Assembly (NCBI RefSeq): GCF_001705665.1 | Contig: NZ_MDHA01000032.1 | Span: 124,001-188,000 of the forward strand | Origin: Thioclava sp. SK-1 | GTDB taxonomy: Bacteria > Pseudomonadota > Alphaproteobacteria > Rhodobacterales > Rhodobacteraceae | DNA length: 64,000 nt | Direction: 5' to 3' | Shown here: positions 17,652 through 24,886 of the stretch, piece by piece | Layout of the letters: each line of letters begins with the position of its first letter | Numbering within the stretch: the first letter of the stretch is position 1 | Translations under genes and position numbers: made by a program | Notes under the pieces: generated by a model | Database searches by the model: none | Seen by the model: the letters and a program-made list of their open reading frames with translations, nothing else | What the model was told of the DNA's origin: nothing

Positions 17652-18758
17652 CTACGCCCAATCGCCGGGGGGCAAATCAAACAGGCTGGGTTGCACCGGC
17701 GCGGCCATTTGCGCATCGTCAAGCAGTGAGGAAAGGCTGATGCCCAGCAGACGCATGGGGCGGCAGGGGAAGATGTCCGCCATCAGCTTGCCCGCAATCT
17801 GCATGATTTCGGCACTTTCCCGTGTGGGTGTACGCAGCGTGACTTGCCGGGTGATTTGCTGAAAGTCGTTAAACTTCACCTTTACCGTGATTGTATGGCC
17901 GCGCATGTGCTTTTGGGCTGCACGTTGTGCGACCTTGTCGCTGATTTGCTGTAATGCCGCACAGGCGTCGGGCAGGGCAGTGATATCTGTTTCAAACGTC
18001 TGTTCAGCACCGATGGATTTGCGTTCTCGGTTCGGTTGGACGGGGCGTGTGTCGATACCGCGCGCAATGCGCCAATAATGTTCGGCAGAAGAGCCAAAAT
18101 TGCGTGCCAGATCTGCCAGCGCCCATGTCCGCAGATCCGCACCGGTGACAATGCCAAGCGCCTTCATCTTGGCTTCGGTCACAGGGCCTACGCCGTGAAA
18201 GCGGCTGACAGACAGGCCGGCAACAAAATCCGCCACCTGATGCGGACGGATGACGGTCAGCCCGTCCGGCTTGTCCTGATCAGAGGCAAGCTTGGCAAGG
18301 AATTTGTTGACGCTGACGCCAGCGCTCGCGGTCAGTTGCACGTCCTGAAAGATTCGCCGGCGGATGTCTTGGGCGATTGCGGTGGCGGTTGTGCCCTGTG
18401 CGCAGGCCGCGCTGACATCCAGATAGGCCTCATCAAGGCTAAGCGGTTCGACCAGATCGGTATATTCCAGAAAGATCGCTCGGATCTGGTCAGAGACGCT
18501 GCGATAGGTATCAAATTTGGGCGGCACAAAGATCAATTCGGGGCACCGGCGCGCGGCGGTCACTGATGGCATGGCTGATTTCACGCCAAAGCGCCGCGCT
18601 TCGTAGCTGGCGGCGGCCACCACGCCACGCGCGCGATTGCCACCGACCGCCACCGGTTTGCCCCGCAGGCGCGGATCGTCGCGCTGTTCGACCGACGCGA
18701 AAAACGCGTCCATGTCGATATGTAAAATGCGGCGGGTGTCGGGGGCAGGTCCGGTCAT
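17652..18758 (-). CDS. dinB: DNA polymerase IV (Y-family translesion polymerase)
   Basis: 368 residues from ATG 18758. Error-prone synthesis past lesions. Palm residues D15 (HIDMDAFFASVEQ) and D109-E110 (SLDEAYLDVS) are intact; YEARRFGVKSAMP, the helix-hairpin-helix region (FHGVGPVTEAKMKALGI) and the little finger are present. The C-terminus ends with QPSLFDL, a sliding-clamp binding peptide. No good Shine-Dalgarno precedes either this ATG or the upstream in-frame ATG 18797. A perfect TATAAT lies 4 bases before ATG 18758. No obvious LexA box was seen. Confidence 0.93.
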   Translation of the reverse strand: MTGPAPDTRRILHIDMDAFFASVEQRDDPRLRGKPVAVGGNRARGVVAAASYEARRFGVKSAMPSVTAARRCPELIFVPPKFDTYRSVSDQIRAIFLEYTDLVEPLSLDEAYLDVSAACAQGTTATAIAQDIRRRIFQDVQLTASAGVSVNKFLAKLASDQDKPDGLTVIRPHQVADFVAGLSVSRFHGVGPVTEAKMKALGIVTGADLRTWALADLARNFGSSAEHYWRIARGIDTRPVQPNRERKSIGAEQTFETDITALPDACAALQQISDKVAQRAAQKHMRGHTITVKVKFNDFQQITRQVTLRTPTRESAEIMQIAGKLMADIFPCRPMRLLGISLSSLLDDAQMAAPVQPSLFDLPPGDWA

Positions 18759-18762
18759 GCGT

Positions 18763-18768
18763 ATTATA
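18763..18768 (-). promoter_or_regulatory. possible -10 element just before dinB
   Basis: TATAAT on the minus strand, only 4 bases from the chosen dinB start. A TTGGAT lies 19 bases further upstream. If used, transcription would begin at or next to the ATG, giving a nearly leaderless message, which would explain the absent ribosome-binding site. Could be chance. Confidence 0.25.
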
Positions 18769-18825
18769 TTGTCGCTTGGGCGGAATAATCCAAGCATATG
18801 CGCTTAGCACGCGCGCCGCCATAGA

Positions 18826-18860
18826 CAAAAAGAAAAGGCGCGAAGAACCCCTCGCGCCTT
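18826..18860 (-). terminator. terminator after the FYDLN-acid gene
   Basis: On the minus strand AAGGCGCGA (18860-18852) pairs with TCGCGCCTT (18843-18835), followed by TTCTTTTTG. Confidence 0.85.
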
Positions 18861-18882
18861 ATTCAAGACCAGATCATTGCGA

Positions 18883-19212
18883 TCAATTGTCGTCGTCATC
18901 TGTGCTGACATCCGCAATCTCGTCCAGCGAGACATTGTCGTCATCATCGTCATCGTCGAGCAGATCATCATCGAGATCAACATCGGCTGCATCGTCGTCC
19001 AGATCGTCATCTGGCAGTTCTTCAACTTCCAGATCGTCTTTCTTGGTGCCGCTCTTGTCGGCCACAAGCACCTGACCGCGTCCGCCTGCCATGCTTTCCA
19101 GCGTAAAGCTGTTCTGACAGACCGGGCAGATCATTGGGTCGCGGCACAGGTCATAGAACCGGCTGGCGCAATGCGGGCAGAGGCGCTTGACGCCCCATTC
19201 CTCTTTGGGCAT
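18883..19212 (-). CDS. FYDLN acid family protein (TIGR02300)
   Basis: 109 residues. Two CxxC pairs (C12/C15 and C29/C32) form a likely zinc ribbon around the name-giving FYDL at 19-22; from about residue 60 the chain is almost entirely Asp/Glu, including runs of five or more Asp. The family is restricted to alphaproteobacteria and has no known function. The acidic tail could mimic nucleic acid or bind basic proteins. Start 19212 has AGGAG 6 bases upstream; the longer frame is not supported. Divergent from the metallohydrolase. Confidence 0.9.
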   Translation of the reverse strand: MPKEEWGVKRLCPHCASRFYDLCRDPMICPVCQNSFTLESMAGGRGQVLVADKSGTKKDDLEVEELPDDDLDDDAADVDLDDDLLDDDDDDDNVSLDEIADVSTDDDDN

Positions 19213-19339
19213 GGAATTCTCCTGGCTGCACTCAGTAAAATGAGAGTCGCAGCCAACTGCCACAAGGAATGCCCCCTGTCAAAGCCTTTTCGCAAAGGAT
19301 TGCGTGGGTTCGCTGTCAACATTGCATAAAGGGGCCATT

Positions 19340-20053
19340 GTGACCCGGGATCGCGTGAAAAACATTGAATTGCCGGGCTTGCCGGGGGTTGAAATCACGT
19401 TGCGCCCTTCCGCGCGGGCGCGCCGCTATGGGTTGCGTGTGTCGCGTGCCGATGGGCGGGTCACATTGACCTTGCCTGTGCGTGCCAAGGAACGGGATGC
19501 AATTGCTTTTGCGGTGTCGCAAACCGATTGGTTGATTAAAGCGCTGGGACAAATCGCGCCGGTGCGGCAGGTCGCATTTGGGCAGATGATCCCATTCGAC
19601 GGGGTTGAGCATCTGATCGTTCCCGCTAAATTGCGCGCGCCACGTATCGAAGCCGGTCAGATCCTTGTGCCCGAGGATCCTGCGCGGCTGGCCCTGCGAG
19701 TGCAGACCTTGTTTCGCCATATTGCGCGGCAACGGTTACAGACCGCAAGCGAGCAGTATGCCGCCCAGATTGGCCGCAGCTTTCGCAAAATCACGTTGCG
19801 TGACACGCGGTCGCGTTGGGGGTCATGCAGTGCGGACGGATCGCTTAGCTACAGCTGGCGGCTGGTGATGGCACCGCCGGTGGTGTTGGAGTATGTGGCC
19901 GCGCATGAGGTCGCACATCTGGCACAGATGAATCATTCACCGGCATTTTGGGCGGTGGTGGGGGCAATTTGTCCTGATTACGCAACGCATCGGGCCTGGC
20001 TGCGCCGCGAGGGATCGGCGCTGCATGCGATCCGCTTTGACACGGCGGATTGA
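19340..20053 (+). CDS. YgjP-type zinc metallohydrolase (DUF45, M48-like)
   Basis: 237 residues from GTG 19340, which has AGGGG 5 bases upstream; an in-frame GTG at 19304 is less well placed. The HExxH zinc site is H189-E190-H193 in HEVAHL and the third ligand H199 lies in NHSPAFW. RWGSCS (159-164) is a family hallmark. Cytosolic, no signal peptide. Members are called SprT-like or M48 metallopeptidases, with no proven substrate. The GntR gene follows 48 bases later on the same strand. Confidence 0.88.
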   Translation: MTRDRVKNIELPGLPGVEITLRPSARARRYGLRVSRADGRVTLTLPVRAKERDAIAFAVSQTDWLIKALGQIAPVRQVAFGQMIPFDGVEHLIVPAKLRAPRIEAGQILVPEDPARLALRVQTLFRHIARQRLQTASEQYAAQIGRSFRKITLRDTRSRWGSCSADGSLSYSWRLVMAPPVVLEYVAAHEVAHLAQMNHSPAFWAVVGAICPDYATHRAWLRREGSALHAIRFDTAD

Positions 20054-20070
20054 TCTGCGCGACAGATTGA

Positions 20071-20093
20071 CTTGATCACAGTTTGTGATCACA
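20071..20093. promoter_or_regulatory. predicted autoregulatory operator of the GntR regulator
   Basis: A perfect TGTGATCACA (20084-20093) preceded by a partial copy CTTGATCACA (20071-20080). Together GATCACA and TGTGATC form an inverted repeat around GTT. The perfect copy ends 8 bases before ATG 20102, so binding would block transcription or translation initiation. The same palindrome occurs before sucC and sdhC. Confidence 0.7.
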
Positions 20094-20101
20094 TAACGGC
20101 T

Positions 20102-20749
20102 ATGACCACGATCACCACACGCCAAATCGAAACCGCTGCGCATGACCGACTGTATCGCAAATTGCGCCAGCAGATCATGCATGGGGAAATTGCACCGGGC
20201 ACGGCCCTGACCCTGCGCGGTTTGGCCAAAGACCATGATCTGTCTATGACACCTGTGCGCGAGGCCCTGCGCCGGTTGGTGGCGGAAGGGGCGTTGTTCT
20301 TGTCATCATCTGGACGTGTGATGACGCCGGAACTGTCGAATGAACGGATAGAGGAATTGGCAGCCCTGCGCGCCCTGATCGAGCCAGAGCTGGCGTCGCG
20401 CGCCCTGCCGCGTGCGCATTTGGCGTTGATTGATCGGCTGTCGGCGATCAACACGGCCAATGCCGAAGCTGTGGCGAAACAAGACGCCGTCGCTTATATT
20501 CGCACCAACCTGGAATTTCACCGCACGCTGTATCTGCGCGCGCAAGCCCCGGCGATACTGGCGGTGATTGAAACGGTCTGGCTGCAATTGGGTCCGACGA
20601 TGCGTGCCCTGTATGGCCGCACGATGCGGGCCGAGCCGCCGCGCCACCACCGGATGATCTTATCGGCACTGCGCCATGGCGATGAACCCGGACTGCGTCT
20701 GGCCATCCGTACCGATGTCAGCAACGGACTGCGGCATCTGGCACAATAA
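20102..20749 (+). CDS. GntR-family regulator with FCD domain, predicted regulator of TCA-cycle genes
   Basis: 215 residues. Residues 10-75 form the winged helix-turn-helix (LRGLAKDHDLSMTPVREALRRL); about 85-210 an all-helical FCD ligand domain with His residues at NLEFHRTL, PPRHHRMI and near the end (GLRHL) that could bind a metal and an organic acid. FadR/FCD regulators typically sense carboxylates or acyl-CoA. The palindrome TGTGATCACA overlaps its start region and recurs in the suc and sdh promoters, so it likely represses or tunes both, and itself. The ATG lacks a strong Shine-Dalgarno; a TTG at 20072 would lie inside the operator and is rejected. Confidence 0.88.
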   Translation: MTTITTRQIETAAHDRLYRKLRQQIMHGEIAPGTALTLRGLAKDHDLSMTPVREALRRLVAEGALFLSSSGRVMTPELSNERIEELAALRALIEPELASRALPRAHLALIDRLSAINTANAEAVAKQDAVAYIRTNLEFHRTLYLRAQAPAILAVIETVWLQLGPTMRALYGRTMRAEPPRHHRMILSALRHGDEPGLRLAIRTDVSNGLRHLAQ

Positions 20750-21174
20750 AGGCGCAGGGATTCGCCGCCGGGCGTATTCGGTCTTGGTGGACAAGTTTTC
20801 ACAGAGCGGAAAATTTAATCATCGTTTTTGGGGCTTTGGTTGTGCGCTGAGCGTGGTTTGCGCGCGCAGCCGTCCCATTTGCTGCATTGCCGCAGTTTTG
20901 ACAGAAACCTGTTGCCGCAGCCTGCGCGACACGGTTATCACAAGAACAACAAGGTCGTTGACTGACCTTTGATGGCCACAAAGGCGTGGCATTTTCCAAG
21001 ATCAAGGCCCGAATATGGGCAGCAGCAACGGGGCTGCGCAACCGCACTGACATTGGCAGTTCGCGAGGATGCGGCATCCGTCTTATTGATCCGTGTCCTT
21101 TTTTCAGCCCCAGCGTTTTCACTAACGCCACAGTTGGATCGGCGTTTGCGCCCCCAGATGACATGGAGACAGCC
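20750..21174. other. intergenic region gntR / nirB (425 bp), probable nirB leader
   Basis: No gene is supported; the reading frame of nirB is open back to 20986 but lacks a start with a ribosome site before 21175. The region should hold the nirB promoter and leader. It includes two adjacent hairpins with six-base loops at 21007-21037. No terminator after gntR is evident, so read-through from gntR cannot be excluded. A run CCTTTTTTC at 21097-21105 follows no clear stem. Confidence 0.5.
21007..21037 (+). promoter_or_regulatory. paired hairpins in the nirB leader, possible ANTAR-type site
   Basis: GCCC-(GAATAT)-GGGC at 21007-21020 and GCAGC-(AACGGG)-GCTGC at 21022-21037, separated by one base. 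ANTAR antitermination proteins such as NasT bind two neighbouring stems with hexaloops carrying A1 and G4. The second loop fits, the first does not, and no clean terminator follows, so this is tentative. Confidence 0.3.
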
Positions 21175-23622
21175 ATGAGTTCGCTCAAGCAAAAATTGGT
21201 TATCGTAGGCAACGGCATGGCGCCGGGTCGGATGCTCGAACATCTTTTCGACGCAAGCGCGGAATATGACGTCACAGTCTTTAACGCCGAACCGCGGGTG
21301 AATTACGACCGCATCATGTTGTCGCCGGTTCTGGCGGGTGACAAAACCTATGAAGACATTATCATTCACACCGAAGACTGGTATTCCAGCCATGGCATCA
21401 CATTGCACATGGGCGAAAAGGTCATCGGCATCGACCGTGCTGCAAAGACCGTTACGTCAGAACGTGACCGGGTTGTGCATTACGACAAGCTGGTGATTGC
21501 TACCGGGTCGAACCCGTTTATCATCCCATGCCCGGGCCATCAGCTGGAAGGCGTATTGGCCTATCGTGATCTGGATGACACGCAAAACATGATCGCCGCA
21601 GCCAATCGTGGCGGGCGCGCGGTTGTGATCGGTGGGGGCCTGCTGGGCCTGGAGGCTGCGGCCGGGCTGAAAAATCAGGGCATGGATGTCACCGTGTTGC
21701 ACCTGATGCCGACCTTGATGGAGCGTCAGCTGGATCCGGCGGCAGGTCACCTGCTGCAAAAGGCATTGGAAGACCGCGGTATCGACGTTCGCTGCCAATC
21801 CAACACAAAGCAAATTCTGGGCGACACCGAGGTCACCGGCGTGGAGCTGGACGATGGCACCGTGATTGATGCGTCACTGGTTGTTATGGCGGTAGGGATT
21901 CGCCCCAATGTGCAGCTTGCCAAAGATGCAGGGCTGGAGGTCAATCGCGGGATCGTAACCGATGATCACCTGCGCACCTCGGATCCGTCGATCTATACGT
22001 TGGGCGAATGCGCCGAAGTGGGCGGCATGGTCTACGGGTTGGTTGCACCGCTCTATGATATGGCGAAAATCGTCGCCGCAGATCTGGCGGGACACGAGGT
22101 AGCAGGCTTTAAACACGTCGATACGCCGACCAAGCTGAAAGTGACCGGATGCGATCTGTATTCCGTGGGCCAATTCGGTGAAGGCCACGAAGAAATCGTG
22201 CTGCGCGATGCGACACGTGGCAGCTACAAACGCCTGATCCTGGATGGCAACAAGATCATCGGCGCCGTTTTGTATGGCGATGTCGTCGATGGCGGCTGGT
22301 TCAACGAAATGCTGAAAGCCGGCACCGATATCTCGGACATGCGAGAGACGATCATCTTTGGCCAGCGCCATCAGGGCGGTGGTGCCTTTGATGAGGTCGC
22401 AGCAGCGGCCGCAATGTCGGATGACGCGGAGATCTGTGGCTGTAACGGGATCTCAAAAGGGCAAATTGTCACGGCGATCAATGATCAGGGCCTGACCACA
22501 TTGGATCAGGTGCGTGCGCATACCAAAGCATCGGCGTCTTGTGGCACGTGCACCAATCTTGTGGCCTGTGTCATGGCCGCGACGCTGGGTGACGCATTTG
22601 AGCAAAAGTCGGTCACCCCGGTCTGTGGCTGCACCGATCATGGCCATGGGGTCGTGCGTGAGACGATCAAACGCGCCGGTTTGAAATCCATCCAGGATGT
22701 GTATCAAACGCTGGAGTGGCGCTCCTCTGAGGGCTGCGCAAAATGCCGCCCCGCGATCAATTATTACCTCGTGTCCGAATGGCCAGGTGAATATCAAGAC
22801 GACCAGCAATCGCGCTTCATCAATGAACGCGTGCATGCCAATATCCAAAAAGATGGCACCTATTCGGTTGTGCCCCGGATGTTTGGCGGCCTGACCACCC
22901 CTGATGAGCTGCGCGCAATTGCCGATGTGGCCGATAAATTCGACATTCCTACGGTGAAGGTCACCGGTGGTCAGAGGATCGACCTTTTGGGGGTAAAGAA
23001 AGAAGCTCTGATCCCGGTATGGGACGATTTGAACAAGGCCGGCATGATCTCTGGCGCGGCATATTCCAAGGGTTTGCGCACGGTGAAAACCTGTGTGGGC
23101 ACGGATTGGTGCCGCTTTGGCACACAAGACAGCACTGGTTTGGGTGTGCGCCTTGAGAAGCTGCTGTGGGGCTCGTGGAGCCCGGCGAAGCTGAAACTGG
23201 CGGTGTCTGGCTGCCCGCGCAATTGTGCGGAATCCACCTGCAAAGACATCGGGATTGTCTGTGTCGATAGCGGCTATGAAATTCTTTATGGCGGGGCGGC
23301 GGGTCTGCATATTCAAGGCACCACCAAAATGTGCACGGTCCCGACCGAAGAGGACGTGTTTGAATATGTTGGCGCGCTGACCCAGTATTATCGCGAGACA
23401 GGGTTCTACCTGGAGCGGATCTATAAATGGGCAGACCGGCTTGGCTATGACGCGATCAATGACCTGATCATCAATGACGCCGAGGCCCGCAAGGGCTTCT
23501 ATGAGCGGTTCCTCTATTCGCAAAAATTCGCGCAGATCGATCCTTGGGCCGAATTTGTTTCCGGCAAAGACGCGCATGAATTCACCCCTATGGCAGATAT
23601 CAAACTGGAGGCAGCAGAATGA
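21175..23622 (+). CDS. nirB: assimilatory NADH-dependent nitrite reductase, large subunit
   Basis: 815 residues. Reduces nitrite to ammonium with NirD. FAD/NAD-binding half (VIVGNGMAPGR at the N-terminus, AVVIGGGLLGLEAAA near 145-160), then two BFD-type [2Fe-2S] segments (CGCNGISKG...CGTC and CGCTDHG...CAKC), then the sulfite/nitrite reductase half with the 4Fe-4S/siroheme ligands CVGTDWC and CPRNC. The start at 21175 has GGAG 6 bases upstream and matches the family N-terminus. First gene of a cluster for nitrite and cyanate nitrogen; TGA overlaps the nirD start by 4 bases. Confidence 0.96.
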   Translation: MSSLKQKLVIVGNGMAPGRMLEHLFDASAEYDVTVFNAEPRVNYDRIMLSPVLAGDKTYEDIIIHTEDWYSSHGITLHMGEKVIGIDRAAKTVTSERDRVVHYDKLVIATGSNPFIIPCPGHQLEGVLAYRDLDDTQNMIAAANRGGRAVVIGGGLLGLEAAAGLKNQGMDVTVLHLMPTLMERQLDPAAGHLLQKALEDRGIDVRCQSNTKQILGDTEVTGVELDDGTVIDASLVVMAVGIRPNVQLAKDAGLEVNRGIVTDDHLRTSDPSIYTLGECAEVGGMVYGLVAPLYDMAKIVAADLAGHEVAGFKHVDTPTKLKVTGCDLYSVGQFGEGHEEIVLRDATRGSYKRLILDGNKIIGAVLYGDVVDGGWFNEMLKAGTDISDMRETIIFGQRHQGGGAFDEVAAAAAMSDDAEICGCNGISKGQIVTAINDQGLTTLDQVRAHTKASASCGTCTNLVACVMAATLGDAFEQKSVTPVCGCTDHGHGVVRETIKRAGLKSIQDVYQTLEWRSSEGCAKCRPAINYYLVSEWPGEYQDDQQSRFINERVHANIQKDGTYSVVPRMFGGLTTPDELRAIADVADKFDIPTVKVTGGQRIDLLGVKKEALIPVWDDLNKAGMISGAAYSKGLRTVKTCVGTDWCRFGTQDSTGLGVRLEKLLWGSWSPAKLKLAVSGCPRNCAESTCKDIGIVCVDSGYEILYGGAAGLHIQGTTKMCTVPTEEDVFEYVGALTQYYRETGFYLERIYKWADRLGYDAINDLIINDAEARKGFYERFLYSQKFAQIDPWAEFVSGKDAHEFTPMADIKLEAAE

Positions 23623-23945
23623 ACGCCACCTCAACCACCCTACGTTGGTCCGCCATCGGTCAGGTTTCCGACATTCCCCGCAAGGGCGCGCGCTGCGTCA
23701 AAAATGGGGACATGACCATCGCGGTGTTTCGCACCAGCGACGACCGGGTGTTCGCGCTCGAAGATAAATGTCCGCATAAGAACGGGCCACTAAGCCAAGG
23801 GATCGTGCATGACGGCTGTGTCACCTGTCCCCTGCACAACTGGGTCATCTCACTTGAAAGTGGGGCAGCACAGGGGGCCGACGAAGGGCAGACAGCGACC
23901 TTCCCGATCAAGATCGAGGACGGCACCGTCTTTCTTGGCCTTTAA
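23619..23945 (+). CDS. nirD: nitrite reductase small subunit, Rieske type
   Basis: 108 residues. A Rieske [2Fe-2S] protein with all four ligands: C51 and H53 (CPH), C70 and H73 (CPLH). Some enterobacterial NirD proteins lack these, so this one should carry a cluster and pass electrons to NirB. It starts inside the end of nirB (ATGA overlap), indicating coupled translation and equal subunit supply. Confidence 0.94.
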   Translation: MNATSTTLRWSAIGQVSDIPRKGARCVKNGDMTIAVFRTSDDRVFALEDKCPHKNGPLSQGIVHDGCVTCPLHNWVISLESGAAQGADEGQTATFPIKIEDGTVFLGL

Positions 23946-23974
23946 ACCAACCTTCCAATTAGGGACACAAAACC

Positions 23975-24829
23975 ATGTCATATATCACGCCAGCCGAGTT
24001 TTCGACCAAGATGGTTGACGCCGGTGAATCCAAAATTTTCATGTCCACCAAGGACACGTTGATCCGATCCTTTATGGCCGGTGCCATTTTGGCACTTGCC
24101 GCCGCATTCGCGGTGACGATTGCGGTGAATACAGGGAATTTCCTTGTGGCATCGCTGCTGTTCCCGGTTGGGTTCTGCACGCTTTATCTTCTGGGGTTTG
24201 ACCTGTTGACCGGGGTGTTCACCCTGGCGCCGCTTGCGGTAGTTGCCAAGCGGCCGGGCTGCACCTGGCGCGGCGTGTTCCGCAATTGGGGTCTGGTATT
24301 TTGTGGTAATTTCGCCGGTGCGCTCACCACTGCTGTCATGATGGCCATTGTGTTCACAACCGGCTTTTCGGCGGAACCCAATGCTGTTGGCCAAAAAATC
24401 GGCCAAATCGGCGAGGCCCGCACGCTGGGCTATGCGTCGGCTGGTGCGGCAGGGATGCTGACCGTGTTCACCCGCGCTGTGCTGTGCAACTGGATGGTGT
24501 CGACAGGGGTTGTCGCGGCAATGATGTCCTCGTCCGTGTCAGGGAAAATTATGGCGATGTGGATGCCGATCATCGTGTTCTTCTACCTTGGGTTTGAACA
24601 TTCCATCGTGAACATGTTCTTGTTCCCATCGGGCATCATGCTGGGCGGTGAATTCACCTGGTTCGATTATCTGGCCTATAATGAAATCCCGGTGGTTATT
24701 GGCAATCTTGTTGGTGGCCTGACCTTTGTCGGCGGCATGATCTATGCCACGCATTTCAAACAATCGCCCTCACGCAAGCCCGTACTTGGTGCCAATGGCG
24801 ACATGACAGACCGTATGCCTGCAGAATAA
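23975..24829 (+). CDS. formate/nitrite transporter family channel (probable nitrite uptake)
   Basis: 284 residues, inner membrane, six hydrophobic segments as in FocA/NirC. Family strings GFDLLTGVFTLAP, NWGLVFCGNFAGA and GFEHSIVNM are present (the last two around the pore His and selectivity filter). Context between nirBD and a regulator/cyanase pair indicates nitrite import for assimilation. No nitrate transporter or nitrate reductase is in the window. A strong terminator follows directly. Confidence 0.92.
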   Translation: MSYITPAEFSTKMVDAGESKIFMSTKDTLIRSFMAGAILALAAAFAVTIAVNTGNFLVASLLFPVGFCTLYLLGFDLLTGVFTLAPLAVVAKRPGCTWRGVFRNWGLVFCGNFAGALTTAVMMAIVFTTGFSAEPNAVGQKIGQIGEARTLGYASAGAAGMLTVFTRAVLCNWMVSTGVVAAMMSSSVSGKIMAMWMPIIVFFYLGFEHSIVNMFLFPSGIMLGGEFTWFDYLAYNEIPVVIGNLVGGLTFVGGMIYATHFKQSPSRKPVLGANGDMTDRMPAE

Positions 24830-24842
24830 GGCATGATACCGG

Positions 24843-24875
24843 CGGCCCCTGCTAACCTGCGGGGGCCGTTTTTAT
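24843..24875 (+). terminator. terminator after the nitrite transporter gene
   Basis: CGGCCCC (24843-24849) pairs with GGGGCCG (24862-24868), then TTTTTATTT. It lies only 12 bases before the next start, so the kinase gene is either expressed by read-through or from a promoter inside this short gap. Confidence 0.85.
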
Positions 24876-24886
24876 TTGGGGGGCGC

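Noticed and set aside
20071-20093. Reading TGTGATCACA as a CRP/FNR site
   Set aside because: CRP sites need six bases between TGTGA and TCACA and FNR sites four between TTGAT and ATCAA; here the half-sites are directly joined. Location at a GntR gene and TCA operons gives a better explanation.
22453-23634. 393-codon open frame opposite nirB
   Set aside because: Shadow of nirB, which has all iron-sulfur and siroheme motifs.
24833-24886. Upstream extension of the PP2C-kinase gene to 24833
   Set aside because: It would translate through the terminator hairpin at 24843-24875; ATG 24887 has a Gly-rich ribosome site and begins the phosphatase domain.
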